Below are positions 8,932-17,329 of a stretch of DNA of 38,442 nt, one piece after another. This DNA is from Subtercola vilae (GTDB lineage: Bacteria; Actinomycetota; Actinomycetes; Actinomycetales; Microbacteriaceae). The notes below the pieces were generated by a model. That model saw only the letters and a list, made by a program, of their open reading frames with translations, was not told where the DNA came from and did not search any database. The translations under genes were made by a program, and so were the position numbers. The stretch's first letter is position 1. Every line of letters begins with the position of its first letter. The DNA lies in the NCBI RefSeq assembly GCF_004923255.1, contig NZ_QYRT01000037.1, positions 1 to 38,442 on the forward strand. The letters are read 5' to 3'.

Positions 8932-9288
8932 ATGAACAAGCCAACAAGCCGTGCCCGCCGGTTCGCCGCAGTGGGCTTCGCCGTACTCTCGCTCGCGGGG
9001 GTGTTCGCCGTCGGCGGCGCATCGGCGGCGAACGCGCAGGGTGCCATTGCGTGCGCGCGCAATTCAGAGGGAATCTGCCACGGGTACGGCTCGAGCGGCG
9101 GCGGCGACCCGTGGGTCGCAAACCTGTTCTACTCGGTCGACATAGTGGGCTATGACCACATCTACGCGCGCTCAGATGGTTCGCAGGTCACCTCCGCGTA
9201 CGCCGTCAACCTGTCGCACAACCTGCACTACCGCACGTGCTTCCCCGCCACGAGAGGTAAATCGAGCATCGCCATCTGCCAGGAGTGA
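8932..9288 (+). CDS. Small secreted four-cysteine protein, unknown function
   Basis: A 118-residue protein. Residues 1-35 form a clear Sec signal peptide (basic start, hydrophobic core, predicted cut after ASAANA). The mature part of about 83 residues has four cysteines at 41, 49, 103 and 116, enough for two disulfides, a GYGSSGGGDP turn and several aromatic residues (LFYSVDIVGYDHIYAR). A good ribosome site (AGAAGGA) precedes the ATG. I do not recognise the family; size and shape resemble secreted bacteriocin-like or inhibitor-like proteins but no specific motif supports that. It ends 19 bases before the prephenate dehydratase start, so the two could share a transcript. Confidence 0.7.
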   Translation: MNKPTSRARRFAAVGFAVLSLAGVFAVGGASAANAQGAIACARNSEGICHGYGSSGGGDPWVANLFYSVDIVGYDHIYARSDGSQVTSAYAVNLSHNLHYRTCFPATRGKSSIAICQE

Positions 9289-9307
9289 TCGCAGTAGGCT
9301 CAACTGC

Positions 9308-10312
9308 ATGTCAGCAGCGCCCGAAGAAGCCATCGAAGAAGCCGTAGCCGTAGCCGCCGCCTCGCAGAGCATCGCCGAAGTACCCGAGATCTACAGCTAT
9401 CTCGGCCCCACCGGCACGTTCACCGAGGCGGCGCTCGCACAGGTTCCCGAGGCGGTCGGCAAGGTGTGGCGGAGCGTCAACAACGTGGGCGAGGCGCTCG
9501 ACGATGTGACAAGTGGGCGGAGCGTCGCGGCGATGATCGCCATCGAGAACTCGGTCGAGGGCGGCGTGAGTGCCACCCAAGACGCGCTGGCGAACATCCC
9601 GAACCTGCGCATCATCGGCGAATACCTGGTGAAGGTGCAGTTCGCGCTGGTGGCCCGGCCCGGCATCGAGCTGAAAGACGTGCACGTGGTGAACGCGCAT
9701 CCGGTGGCGTATGCGCAGTGCCGCAACTGGCTCGAGGCGAACCTGCCGACGCACGGGCACATTCCGTCGACATCGAATGTGGCCAGTGCGTTGGCGTTGT
9801 TCGACAGCGACCTCGCCGACGCTGCCATCGCGCCCCCGCGCATCGTCGAGCACCACGATCTGCGGGTGCTCGCCGAGAACGTGGGCGACAACCAGAACGC
9901 CGTGACGCGGTTCGTGCTCGTGAGCCGCGCCGCCCGGCTGCCAGAGCCCACCGGGGCCGACAAGACCAGCCTCATCGTCGAGCTGCCCGAAGATCGCTCG
10001 GGCGCGCTGCTCGAGATGCTCGAACAGTTCTCGACGCGCGGGGTGAACCTGAGCCTGCTGCAGTCGCGGCCCATCGGCGACGCGCTCGGCCGCTACCGGT
10101 TCGTCATCGACGCCGACGGCCATGTTCTGGATGAACGTGTCGCCGACGCCCTGCTCGGGCTTCGACGGTTCAGCCCGAACGTCATCTTTCTCGGGTCGTA
10201 CCCGCGCGCCGACCGCGCTCCGGTGGAGTACATCGAGCGTTACGACGACGAGGTGTTCATCGAGGCGCGCGACTGGTTGCGCTCGCTCATTGCGGGCGAG
10301 CCGCAGGGCTGA
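9308..10312 (+). CDS. pheA: Prephenate dehydratase
   Basis: A 334-residue enzyme that decarboxylates and dehydrates prephenate to phenylpyruvate in phenylalanine synthesis. After an unusual Ala/Glu-rich extension of about 28 residues the catalytic domain begins with YSYLGPTGTFTE (29-40). Family signatures are IENSVEGGVSATQD (79-92) and the catalytic TRF at 200-202. A regulatory ACT domain follows from about 220 with GALLEMLEQFSTRGVNL and the phenylalanine-binding QSRP motif (252-255), so feedback inhibition by phenylalanine is expected. I chose the ATG at 9308: a longer open frame reaches back across the previous gene but encodes an unrelated Arg/Ser-rich sequence. The stand-alone arrangement (no fused chorismate mutase) is usual in actinobacteria. 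Confidence 0.93.
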   Translation: MSAAPEEAIEEAVAVAAASQSIAEVPEIYSYLGPTGTFTEAALAQVPEAVGKVWRSVNNVGEALDDVTSGRSVAAMIAIENSVEGGVSATQDALANIPNLRIIGEYLVKVQFALVARPGIELKDVHVVNAHPVAYAQCRNWLEANLPTHGHIPSTSNVASALALFDSDLADAAIAPPRIVEHHDLRVLAENVGDNQNAVTRFVLVSRAARLPEPTGADKTSLIVELPEDRSGALLEMLEQFSTRGVNLSLLQSRPIGDALGRYRFVIDADGHVLDERVADALLGLRRFSPNVIFLGSYPRADRAPVEYIERYDDEVFIEARDWLRSLIAGEPQG

Positions 10313-10322
10313 GCGCGGGGCG

Positions 10323-10382
10323 CCTGCCGTCCCGTCCCGCCCTGTCCCGACCCCTGCCGTCCCGTCCCGCCCCGTTCCGCGA
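10323..10382. repeat. Two-copy 30-bp direct tandem repeat
   Basis: CCTGCCGTCCCGTCCCGCCC occurs at 10323-10342 and again at 10353-10372, a period of 30 bases, with the rest of the unit partly conserved. It lies right after pheA and just before a palindrome. It is built of CCCGTCCCG-like words and is probably prone to slippage. Confidence 0.8.
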
Positions 10383-10383
10383 C

Positions 10384-10440
10384 CGAGTTTCCCCGGACTG
10401 TCGCCCGGGCTTGCGGGCGCCGACAAGCTGGGGCAACTCG
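10384..10440. repeat. Intergenic palindrome, type A, copy 2
   Basis: CGAGTTTCCCC (10384-10394) pairs with GGGGCAACTCG (10430-10440) with one mismatch, and TGTCG (10399-10403) with CGACA (10421-10425). Arms, inner pair and spacing match the element at 21-81; loop sequences differ. It sits between the converging pheA and lipid kinase genes, so it may also end transcription. Confidence 0.8.
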
Positions 10441-10467
10441 ATTCGGGCGGCGGCGGCGGACCGAGAG

Positions 10468-11565
10468 CTAGACGCGCACCATGAGGGCGGCGGGGTCGAT
10501 CCAGACGTGGATCTGCGACGCCCGCCCGAACTCATCACCGTCGAGCTGGATCTCCTGCGGCTCGTCGAGGTCGAGGCGCAGGTCGGTTCCCTGCCGGTAG
10601 ATGACATCGTTGACGTCGGGCGAGAGCTCGATGATCTTGCGGCCGGCGGCAGACTTGGCGAGAACTCCGTTCTCGATGGCGACCTTGTTCCACGCCCTGA
10701 TCCAGCCGAAGGGCCCCTTGGGCCGCAGCGCCATGAAGTCGAGTACGCCATCGTCGGGTCGGGCATCCGGAATCAGCAGCAAACCACCCGGCAGGAGCCC
10801 GCAATTGCCGGCCATCACCGAGTGCGACGAGACGCTGCGCCATTCTTCGTTGTCGATCGACACCTTCATGGTGATGGCGTGCAGTTCGGGGATGGCGCGA
10901 AGGCCGCCGTCAACATAAGCCAGCCAGCCGACAGCCTTTTTGAGCTTCGAGTTGGTGTTCGCAATCATTTTGGCGTCGATTCCGAGGCCTGCAATCACGA
11001 GGAAGACGTGCGTGGAGACGGGTTCGTCGGGCGCCGTGTCGCCGGCGGGCGGCTCGTTCTCCGACGACTCGCCGCGGGCGATATCGGCCTCGGGGCTCGG
11101 CACCGGCCGGTAGATGTCGATCAGCCCGACGTCGATGGCACGGTCGTAGCCGGTGAACATGAGCTGGATGCCCTCGTCGAAGTTCATCGTCATGTCGAGG
11201 TTGCGCGCCAACAGGTTGCCGGTGCCCGAGGGAAGAAGCGCCAGTGGCACCCCCGTTCCGCGGAGCGCCTCGGCCACGGCCCGCACGGTTCCGTCACCCC
11301 CGGCGGCCATCACCACGTCGGCCCCGGCCAGCACCGCTTCGCCGGTGAGGATCTGCCCCGCGTCATCCACCGTGGTCTCGTACCAGAGCGTCTCGCCCCA
11401 GCCCGCTGCCGCCGCGCGCTCGGCAACGGCACTGCGCAGGTGCTCTTCGTCGACCTTGATCGGGTTGTACACCACTGCCGCGTGCTTCACGCCCGCACTG
11501 CCCTGATCGGCGCTGCCCTCGTCGGAACTGCCCTGCTCTGCTCTGCCCTGCTCTCTGACGGCCAC
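10468..11565 (-). CDS. Diacylglycerol/lipid kinase family protein (DagK/LCB5 type)
   Basis: A 365-residue member of the lipid kinase family that phosphorylates diacylglycerol or a related lipid at the membrane face. The nucleotide-binding signature GGDGTVR is at about 89-95 and PSGTGN at 112-117; these define the DAGK catalytic domain. The C-terminal half forms the beta-sandwich lobe with [13 protein letters not shown] near 260-275. The first 25 residues are a low-complexity stretch of Gln/Gly/Ser/Asp repeats encoded by CTGCC-rich DNA and lack family likeness; a GTG at 11490 (giving [10 protein letters not shown] as the start) would remove it and may be the true start. The gene is divergent from serS, with about 35 bases between the outer starts. 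Confidence 0.85.
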   Translation of the reverse strand: MAVREQGRAEQGSSDEGSADQGSAGVKHAAVVYNPIKVDEEHLRSAVAERAAAAGWGETLWYETTVDDAGQILTGEAVLAGADVVMAAGGDGTVRAVAEALRGTGVPLALLPSGTGNLLARNLDMTMNFDEGIQLMFTGYDRAIDVGLIDIYRPVPSPEADIARGESSENEPPAGDTAPDEPVSTHVFLVIAGLGIDAKMIANTNSKLKKAVGWLAYVDGGLRAIPELHAITMKVSIDNEEWRSVSSHSVMAGNCGLLPGGLLLIPDARPDDGVLDFMALRPKGPFGWIRAWNKVAIENGVLAKSAAGRKIIELSPDVNDVIYRQGTDLRLDLDEPQEIQLDGDEFGRASQIHVWIDPAALMVRV

Positions 11566-11600
11566 AAGACACAGGGTATGGCATCGCTAAGATTGTGCAG

Positions 11601-12878
11601 GTGATCGATCCAGTACTCTTGCGCGAAAACCCCGACACCATTAGGCGCTCCCAGGCCGCGAGGGGCGCGTCGACCGAGCTCGTCGACGAGGCATTGGCCG
11701 CCGACTCCGAGCGCCGCGCGGCCATCACCGAGTTCGAGAACCTGCGACAGGCGCAGAACAGTTTCGGCAAGCAGGTTGCGAAGGCCGCCCCGGCCGACAA
11801 GAAGGCGCTGGTAGCCGAAGCCCAGTCGATGGCCGCGGGCGTGAAGCTCGCCAACGAGCGGGTTCAGGATGCCCAGGCCGAGTTCGACCGCCTCGTCGGA
11901 TCCATCGCGAACCCCATCATCGACGGCGTTCCGGCCGGCGGCGAAGAGAACTTCGTCACTCTGCGCGAGGTCGGCACCCGGCCCGAGTTCGACTTCGAGC
12001 CGCGCGACCACGTCGAGCTAGGCGAGCTGCTCGGCGCCTTCGATCTGCAGCGCGGAGCCAAGGTCAGCGGCGCGCGCTTCTACTTTCTCACCGGCATCGG
12101 CGCCCGCCTCGAGCTCGCGCTCATGAACCTCGCACTGCAGAAGGCGCTCGACTACGGCTTCACGCCCATGATCACGCCCACCCTCGTGCGCCCCGAGATC
12201 ATGCGCGGCACCGGTTTTCTGAACGAGCACGCCGACGAGATCTACTACCTTCCGGCCGACGACCTGTACCTCACCGGTACGAGCGAGGTGGCGCTCGCGG
12301 GGTTCCACGCCGACGAGATTCTCGACCTCACCGACGGACCCTACCGGTACGCCGGTTGGTCGACGTGCTACCGCCGTGAGGCCGGTTCTGGCGGAAAAGA
12401 CACCCGGGGCATCCTGCGCGTTCACCAGTTCAACAAGCTTGAGATGTTCACATATGTACTGCCCGAAGAGGCAGAAGCCGAACATCTGCGTCTCGTCGGC
12501 TACCAAGAGGAGCTGCTCACCTCGCTCGGCCTCAGCTACCGCGTCATCGACGTGGCCGCGGGCGACCTCGGCTCGTCTGCCGCGCGCAAGTACGACATCG
12601 AGGCGTGGGTTCCCACGCAGGGCACTTTTCGCGAGCTCACCTCGACGTCGAACTGCACCACATACCAGGCACGGCGACTGGATGCCCGGTACCGCACCGA
12701 ATCGGGCAAAACCGCTCCCGTCGCCACCCTGAACGGCACCCTCGCCACCACGCGCTGGATCGTGGCGCTGCTCGAGACCCACCAGCAGGCCGACGGATCG
12801 GTCGTGGTTCCCGAGGTGCTCCGCCCGTACCTCGGCGGCCTCGAGGTCATGACCCCGCTGAACGGGCGGCGGCCGTGA
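11601..12878 (+). CDS. serS: Seryl-tRNA synthetase
   Basis: A 425-residue class II synthetase that charges tRNA-Ser (and tRNA-Sec where present). Residues 1-105 are the tRNA-binding coiled-coil arm, with regular heptads through [17 protein letters not shown]. Catalytic motif 2 includes [18 protein letters not shown] and HQFNKLEMF; motif 3 reads [15 protein letters not shown] near the end. [13 protein letters not shown] carries the serine-pocket residues. I chose the GTG at 11601, giving [10 protein letters not shown], the usual start of this family; another GTG lies six bases upstream. The stop overlaps the following HAD gene start by four bases (GTGA), which suggests translational coupling. 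A tRNA-Ser(UGA) gene lies at 19073 in the same window. Confidence 0.95.
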   Translation: MIDPVLLRENPDTIRRSQAARGASTELVDEALAADSERRAAITEFENLRQAQNSFGKQVAKAAPADKKALVAEAQSMAAGVKLANERVQDAQAEFDRLVGSIANPIIDGVPAGGEENFVTLREVGTRPEFDFEPRDHVELGELLGAFDLQRGAKVSGARFYFLTGIGARLELALMNLALQKALDYGFTPMITPTLVRPEIMRGTGFLNEHADEIYYLPADDLYLTGTSEVALAGFHADEILDLTDGPYRYAGWSTCYRREAGSGGKDTRGILRVHQFNKLEMFTYVLPEEAEAEHLRLVGYQEELLTSLGLSYRVIDVAAGDLGSSAARKYDIEAWVPTQGTFRELTSTSNCTTYQARRLDARYRTESGKTAPVATLNGTLATTRWIVALLETHQQADGSVVVPEVLRPYLGGLEVMTPLNGRRP

Positions 12879-13723
12879 GTGCGGCGGCTTCGGTCGGCGC
12901 TGGCTCCGCCGGGCATCCGGTGACCGATCGCTGGCTCGTCGCGCTCGACATCGACGGCACGATTCTGCACGAAGACGGCTCGATCGCCGAGGCCGTCATC
13001 GACCAGGTCGCCCGCCTCACCGGGCTCGGTCACGAGGTCATGCTCGCCACCGGGCGTTCGGTTGCCGCGACCCTGCCCGTGCTCGACCTGCTCGGCATCA
13101 CGCCCACCTACGTAGTGTGCTCGAACGGCGCCATCACCCTGCAGCGCGACACCGACGCGCCCCTCGGCTACCGCCGCGAGATCGTCGAGACCTTCAACCC
13201 GGGCGCCGTGCTCACCCAGATTCACCAGCACCTCGCCAGCGCGCACTACGCCGTCGAAGACGAAGAGGGCTACTTTCGCTACACCGGCGACTTTCCGAGC
13301 GGCTCGATGGGCGTCGGCGGCGAGCAGGTCAGCTTCGAAGACCTGCTCGAGATCGACGCCACCCGCGTCGTGGTCATCTCGCCCGGGCACGACATGGAAG
13401 ACTTTCTCGCCATCGTCGAGACCATGGGCCTGCACCGCGTCTCGTACTCTGTCGGCTGGACCGCCTGGCTCGACATCGCCCCCGACGGCGTCAACAAGTC
13501 GACCTCGCTCGAGCGGGTGCGGGCGCTCCTCGACATCCCTGCCTCCCGCGTTCTGGCGGCCGGCGATGGGCGCAACGACATCGAGATGCTGCTCTGGGCC
13601 GGCGTTTCGGGCCGGGCTGTGGCCATGGGGCAGGCGCCCGATGACGTGCTCGCCGTCGCCACCGAGGTCACCGGAACGATCTATGACGACGGCTTGGCGC
13701 AGGCGTTGGCGCGGTTGGTGTAG
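12875..13723 (+). CDS. HAD-superfamily (Cof-type, class IIB) phosphatase
   Basis: A 282-residue cytoplasmic phosphohydrolase. All four HAD motifs are visible: ALDIDGTI with nucleophile Asp25 and acid Asp27; ATGRS with the motif II residue at about 58; the motif III lysine in [10 protein letters not shown]; and [10 protein letters not shown] in motif IV. The cap inserted between motifs II and III is the large alpha/beta C2 type of Cof/YbjI proteins that act on sugar phosphates or nucleotides. The GTG start overlaps the serS stop, so it is probably co-translated. Its last 70 bases occur a second time at 15482-15547 (see that entry). Confidence 0.88.
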   Translation: MSAAASVGAGSAGHPVTDRWLVALDIDGTILHEDGSIAEAVIDQVARLTGLGHEVMLATGRSVAATLPVLDLLGITPTYVVCSNGAITLQRDTDAPLGYRREIVETFNPGAVLTQIHQHLASAHYAVEDEEGYFRYTGDFPSGSMGVGGEQVSFEDLLEIDATRVVVISPGHDMEDFLAIVETMGLHRVSYSVGWTAWLDIAPDGVNKSTSLERVRALLDIPASRVLAAGDGRNDIEMLLWAGVSGRAVAMGQAPDDVLAVATEVTGTIYDDGLAQALARLV

Positions 13724-13730
13724 TCGCTCC
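13658..13730 (+). repeat. Source copy of duplicated HAD gene end
   Basis: The 3' end of the HAD coding sequence and its first bases after the stop. The first 35 bases (13658-13692) are identical to 15482-15516; the rest aligns with short deletions and substitutions. The offset of 1824 bases equals the distance between the first two propeller genes, which marks the left edge of a tandem duplication. Confidence 0.9.
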
Positions 13731-13758
13731 CGCACCAGTCGGTTCTGCGCAACGAGGG

Positions 13759-13792
13759 TTGAGGTTTGCTCGATACATGAGCTAAGCTCACC
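13759..13792 (+). promoter_or_regulatory. Promoter/operator of propeller gene 1
   Basis: TTGAGG (13759-13764) and TAAGCT (13783-13788), 18 bases apart, make a plausible -35/-10 pair. The -10 lies inside TGAGCTAAGCTCACC (13778-13792), whose core TGAGC-TAA-GCTCA is a perfect dyad. Related 15-base elements stand before the other two paralogues. A repressor or alternative sigma factor could read it; that is inference. Confidence 0.55.
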
Positions 13793-13848
13793 GATGACCT
13801 GAAGTCTCCAGTGACTTTGACACGGGTCGACACTCGAAAGGTTTCATC

Positions 13849-15348
13849 GTGCGTAAACGCTCCCTTCTCGCTGGCTCTGCTGTGGCAGTGCTGGTATGCA
13901 TGTGCACCGCAACCGCGGCGACTGCGACCCAGGTCGTCATCGATCCTCTCGTTTCGCTCGGTGCAGGCTCCGTTCCGCGCAGCATCGCGGTGGGGCCCAA
14001 CGGGGAGTTCTACACGGCGAACTATGGCGCTGGCACGGTGACCGGGTTCAATGCATCCGGTGCATCGCTGAACAATGCGACGATTTCGTTGGGCGGCGGC
14101 GCCGCGCCGAGAGCCATTGCCCGTGACAGCTTCGGTGCCCTCTGGATAGCAGATGCGGGCACCGCATCGGTTTCGCGGTACGTGCCAGGCGAGCCGAGCG
14201 CGTCGACGTACTCGCTTGGTGGAACCCGAGCCCCTGGGGCGGTCGCAGTCGACCACTCCAGCACCGCGTCTGCAGACACTGTCTATGCGGCTGACTCGGT
14301 TGGCAACTCCATTTGGGAGGTGACCCAGTCGGGCGGTTTGATATCACCCATCTCACAGTTCGCAACCCTTGCCGCGGGCGCCTTGCCGAAAGGTATCGTC
14401 ACCGATTCGATGGGCAACGTCTACACGGCCAACTCGGGAACAAGCACCGTCTCGAAGATCACCCCGGGGGGAGTGGTTACCGACAAATTCGCCGAATTCT
14501 CGCCCGGGGACGGGCCGGATGCGATCACTATTGACAGCCACGGCATTCTGTATGTGGCTAACTACGTGGCGGGAACGGTCGCGAAGGTCGACTCGACCAA
14601 GCCCGCGGGTGCGAACGTGGTTGGCACTTTCACCCTGGCTCCAGACGCTCACCCGCTGGGAATCACGGTCGATATGCATGACAACGTCTACGTCAGTAAT
14701 TCGGGCCCGAACACCGTGAGCATGATTCCGGCTGGCAGCAACAGCTCGCCCCTGACGATCTTGACTCTCCCGAACAACGCAGGGGCGTCTGGCATTGTAG
14801 TTTCGTCGACCAACACGCTATTGGTCACCGGGTTCGGCAACAACACCGTCACATCACTCGACCTGTCGACGAGCATCACGACGACTTCGCTGACGAGTGC
14901 AACTGTCGGCAAGGCATTCACGCAGACCATCACGGCGACGGGTGTCGACCCCATCACCTTCGCCTCGACTGACCTGCCGTCATGGCTCACACTCTCCGCC
15001 GACGGCACGCTGAGCGGCACGCCGACGGCCGATGGCGCTTACTCCTTCTCGGTTACGGCTACCGGTCCCACCGGCTCAAGCATTTCGAAGAACTACACCA
15101 TCGAAGTGGCAGCCGTGAACACCGGGGGTGGTACCGGCGGTACTGGGGCACCCGCGGGTGGAACGGGCGCCGGTAGCGGAAATGGCGCTGGCACAGGCGG
15201 TAGTGGCGCGACTGCGACTCTGGCCCACACGGGAACATCGGGCCCGACGCTCGCCGGTTTCGCCGGCACCGCAGCCGCCATCATGGCTATCGGCCTTGCC
15301 TTGACTTCATTTCGCCGTCGGCTCTCCCTGCAGCGCAACTCGCGCTGA
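13849..15348 (+). CDS. LAHTG-anchored surface beta-propeller protein, paralogue 1
   Basis: A 499-residue predicted wall-anchored protein. Residues 1-27 form a signal peptide. Residues about 30-335 contain repeated NHL/YncE-like blades with motifs such as GPNGEFYTANYG, DSMGNVYTANSG and DSHGILYVANY. An Ig-like domain of the putative He_PIG type follows (about 340-424, with DLPSWLTLSADGTLSGTP). Next are a Gly/Thr/Ala-rich linker (about 425-457) and a sorting signal: LAHTG at 458, a hydrophobic helix and a basic tail (FRRRL). LAxTG is the motif preferred by class E sortases of actinobacteria; no sortase gene is in the window. The ligand is unknown; NHL and YncE propellers usually bind protein, carbohydrate or nucleic acid. 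GTG start with GAAAGG upstream. Confidence 0.85.
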   Translation: MRKRSLLAGSAVAVLVCMCTATAATATQVVIDPLVSLGAGSVPRSIAVGPNGEFYTANYGAGTVTGFNASGASLNNATISLGGGAAPRAIARDSFGALWIADAGTASVSRYVPGEPSASTYSLGGTRAPGAVAVDHSSTASADTVYAADSVGNSIWEVTQSGGLISPISQFATLAAGALPKGIVTDSMGNVYTANSGTSTVSKITPGGVVTDKFAEFSPGDGPDAITIDSHGILYVANYVAGTVAKVDSTKPAGANVVGTFTLAPDAHPLGITVDMHDNVYVSNSGPNTVSMIPAGSNSSPLTILTLPNNAGASGIVVSSTNTLLVTGFGNNTVTSLDLSTSITTTSLTSATVGKAFTQTITATGVDPITFASTDLPSWLTLSADGTLSGTPTADGAYSFSVTATGPTGSSISKNYTIEVAAVNTGGGTGGTGAPAGGTGAGSGNGAGTGGSGATATLAHTGTSGPTLAGFAGTAAAIMAIGLALTSFRRRLSLQRNSR

Positions 15349-15354
15349 CTGAGG

Positions 15355-15384
15355 CGCTGGGTCCGCCTGCTTCCGGGCCCAGCG
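15355..15384 (+). terminator. Hairpin after propeller gene 1
   Basis: CGCTGGG (15355-15361) pairs with CCCAGCG (15378-15384), seven GC-rich pairs starting six bases after the stop. There is no T-run, as is common in actinobacteria. Confidence 0.5.
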
Positions 15385-15481
15385 TGCCCCACGCGATTCT
15401 GCTTACCGCATGAATGCCGCCCCCGGCTCGACGGCGCACCACGACCCTGTGCTCGAATGACAACCCGCGCATTTCTCTGTG

Positions 15482-15547
15482 GCCACCGAGGTCACCGGAA
15501 CGATCTATGACGACGGTCAGGCGCAGGCGCGGTTGGCGTAGCGCTCC
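15482..15547 (+). repeat. Duplicated remnant of the HAD gene 3' end
   Basis: A copy of the end of the HAD coding sequence (13658-13730), here cut off from any gene: the first 35 bases are identical, then two 3-base deletions and a few substitutions. It stands between propeller genes 1 and 2 and was evidently carried along when a 1.8-kb unit (HAD tail plus propeller gene) was duplicated in tandem. The rest of 15385-15658 shows no gene. Confidence 0.9.
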
Positions 15548-15652
15548 TCGGTCGTCTTCTCGCGGCCTTCTTGCTGAATTGCCGCCGACTCGGCTGAGGT
15601 TCGTCTTTCTACACGGGCTCCGGATGATCGGTATGGCGCTTCATCGTAATAC

Positions 15653-15667
15653 TGAGTTATGCTCATC
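15653..15667 (+). promoter_or_regulatory. Conserved 15-base element before propeller gene 2
   Basis: TGAGTTATGCTCATC matches the elements at 13778-13792 and 17263-17277. It contains TATGCT (15658-15663) as a possible -10. That would place the transcript start at about 15670, which coincides with the ATG at 15671; the mRNA would then be leaderless. Confidence 0.55.
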
Positions 15668-15670
15668 CTC

Positions 15671-17191
15671 ATGAAACTTCTGCCCTTACTTACAGTGCCC
15701 CTCGTCTGCCTCGCCGTTCTGGGCGCTGCCGGATCAGCCTTCGGCGCCTCCGCGCAGCCGGTCGTGACCGACCCTCTCGTCACGGTTGGCGCGACAGCCC
15801 AACCGCGGGCGATCATCGCGGGCCCGAATGGGGAGTTCTATACCGCCAACTTCGGCGTTCCTTCGGTGACCGCGTTCGCGGGAGACGGCGGAGCCATTCC
15901 GGGCGACTCGTTCTCTGTTCCCGACGCAAGCTTTAGTAGCGTCGTTCGTAATAGCGCTGGTTTTCTCTATGCGGCAGATGTGGCGAACGGTAACATCGAC
16001 GTTTTCGTGCCCGGAATCGGCGTGGGGGTCCATTCGGTAGGAGCCGGCCACTACCCCGTGGCGATGGCGATAGCACCATCGAACACGATCTATTCGGTCA
16101 ACCAGGGTTCGAGCAGTACCGTGACCAGAATTGCGGCTGATGGAACCGGGACCCCGCTCTACGCATCCCTTGCGCCCGGGGCGAACCCCAAAGGCATCGT
16201 CACCGACGCCGCTGGCAATATCTACACGGCGAATTCTGGTGACAACTCGGTCTCGAAGATTGATACAACTGGAGCCACTCTCGTTGTCACGTACAGCATT
16301 GCTGGGCTTGGTTTGGGTGCGGCGCCTGACGCGATTGCCATCGATTCGCACGGCATTCTGTATGTGGCAAATTTCGGTGGTGACTCGGTGACCGCCATCG
16401 ACCCGAGCATTACGACCGGGTCGGCGATCGTCGCGACGTTCCCGCTTGGTGCTGGCGCAAAGCCGTCGGGCCTGGTCGTCGATTCGCATGACAATGTGTT
16501 TGTGGCCGACTCGGGCACCGCGTCGATCAGCGAGATCGCTGCGGGTTCCATCAATACCGCTGACGTCGTCCATACCTATACCGCCGCGGGTGCGAAGCCC
16601 TGGGCGCTCACCGTCTCGTCAGACAACAGGCTGCTGGTTGCCGATACCACGCTCGGCACCGTTTCGGCCCTCGATCTCAGCACCGTGGTCACGACGACCA
16701 CGCTTGGCTCGCTCACCGTCGGTACGCCGTTCACCGGCTCGCTGGCCGCTACCGGCCTCGGTGCCGTTGTGTTCACCAGCACCAATGCGCCCTCATGGCT
16801 GACTGTCACGCGTGACGGGCAGCTCAGCGGAACCCCGCCCACCGCCGGAACCTTCTCGTTTGCCGTGACCGCACGCACCCCGAACGGCGTCAGTGCCGCG
16901 CAGACGGTTACCTACACCGTCGCGGCGGCAGCGACGACCGGCACCCCGACACCCACTCCCACCCCGACCGCAACAACCTCGGGCACCACCATCGGCTCCG
17001 GTGGCGGCACGGGTGGCGCAGGAAGCGCCAGCGGTAACGGTGGAACGTCGACCGGCTCGAACTCGTCGCGCACCCTCGCGAGTACCGGCGCCGACGCCTC
17101 ACGCGCCGTAGCGTTCGGCGGCGGAGCCCTCGCGCTCCTCGCGGCAGGTGGGGCCGTCATGGCACTCCGCCGCCGCCGTCACTCCGTATAG
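15671..17191 (+). CDS. LASTG-anchored surface beta-propeller protein, paralogue 2
   Basis: A 506-residue paralogue of the preceding gene with the same domain order: signal peptide (MKLLPLLTVPLVCLAVLGAA, cut near AFGAS), propeller blades (GPNGEFYTANFG, DAAGNIYTANSG, DSHGILYVANFG), Ig-like domain (NAPSWLTVTRDGQLSGTP), a Thr-Pro then Gly/Ser linker, LASTG at 469, hydrophobic helix and RRRR tail. I chose the ATG at 15671: an ATG at 15659 falls in the likely -10 element and adds only four residues. No ribosome site precedes either codon, unlike paralogues 1 and 3. DNA identity to paralogue 1 is high in places (for example CACGGCATTCTGTATGTGGC in both), so the duplication is fairly recent. Confidence 0.85.
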   Translation: MKLLPLLTVPLVCLAVLGAAGSAFGASAQPVVTDPLVTVGATAQPRAIIAGPNGEFYTANFGVPSVTAFAGDGGAIPGDSFSVPDASFSSVVRNSAGFLYAADVANGNIDVFVPGIGVGVHSVGAGHYPVAMAIAPSNTIYSVNQGSSSTVTRIAADGTGTPLYASLAPGANPKGIVTDAAGNIYTANSGDNSVSKIDTTGATLVVTYSIAGLGLGAAPDAIAIDSHGILYVANFGGDSVTAIDPSITTGSAIVATFPLGAGAKPSGLVVDSHDNVFVADSGTASISEIAAGSINTADVVHTYTAAGAKPWALTVSSDNRLLVADTTLGTVSALDLSTVVTTTTLGSLTVGTPFTGSLAATGLGAVVFTSTNAPSWLTVTRDGQLSGTPPTAGTFSFAVTARTPNGVSAAQTVTYTVAAAATTGTPTPTPTPTATTSGTTIGSGGGTGGAGSASGNGGTSTGSNSSRTLASTGADASRAVAFGGGALALLAAGGAVMALRRRRHSV

Positions 17192-17198
17192 GGCATCG

Positions 17199-17235
17199 CA
17201 GCGATACGCGGCACTCCAGCTCCCGCGTGTCGCTG
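17199..17235 (+). terminator. Strong hairpin after propeller gene 2
   Basis: CAGCGA-t-ACGCGG (17199-17211) pairs with CCGCGT-g-TCGCTG (17223-17235): twelve pairs with one internal mismatch and an 11-base loop, eight bases after the stop. It probably ends the transcript of paralogue 2 before the promoter of paralogue 3. Confidence 0.65.
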
Positions 17236-17262
17236 TGTCAAACCCGAGAAAACCTCAGAACC

Positions 17263-17277
17263 AGAGATATGCTCACC
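17263..17277 (+). promoter_or_regulatory. Conserved 15-base element before propeller gene 3
   Basis: AGAGATATGCTCACC shares 12 of 15 positions with the element before gene 1, and includes TATGCT (17268-17273) as a possible -10. The distance to the start codon (52 bases) is close to that of gene 1 (56 bases), while gene 2 has lost this leader. No clear -35 box is visible. Confidence 0.5.
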
Positions 17278-17329
17278 CTCATCGGGGGGTCGACAGATAT
17301 CAGAGCAGTCAAGTTCAGGGGTTTCCACT

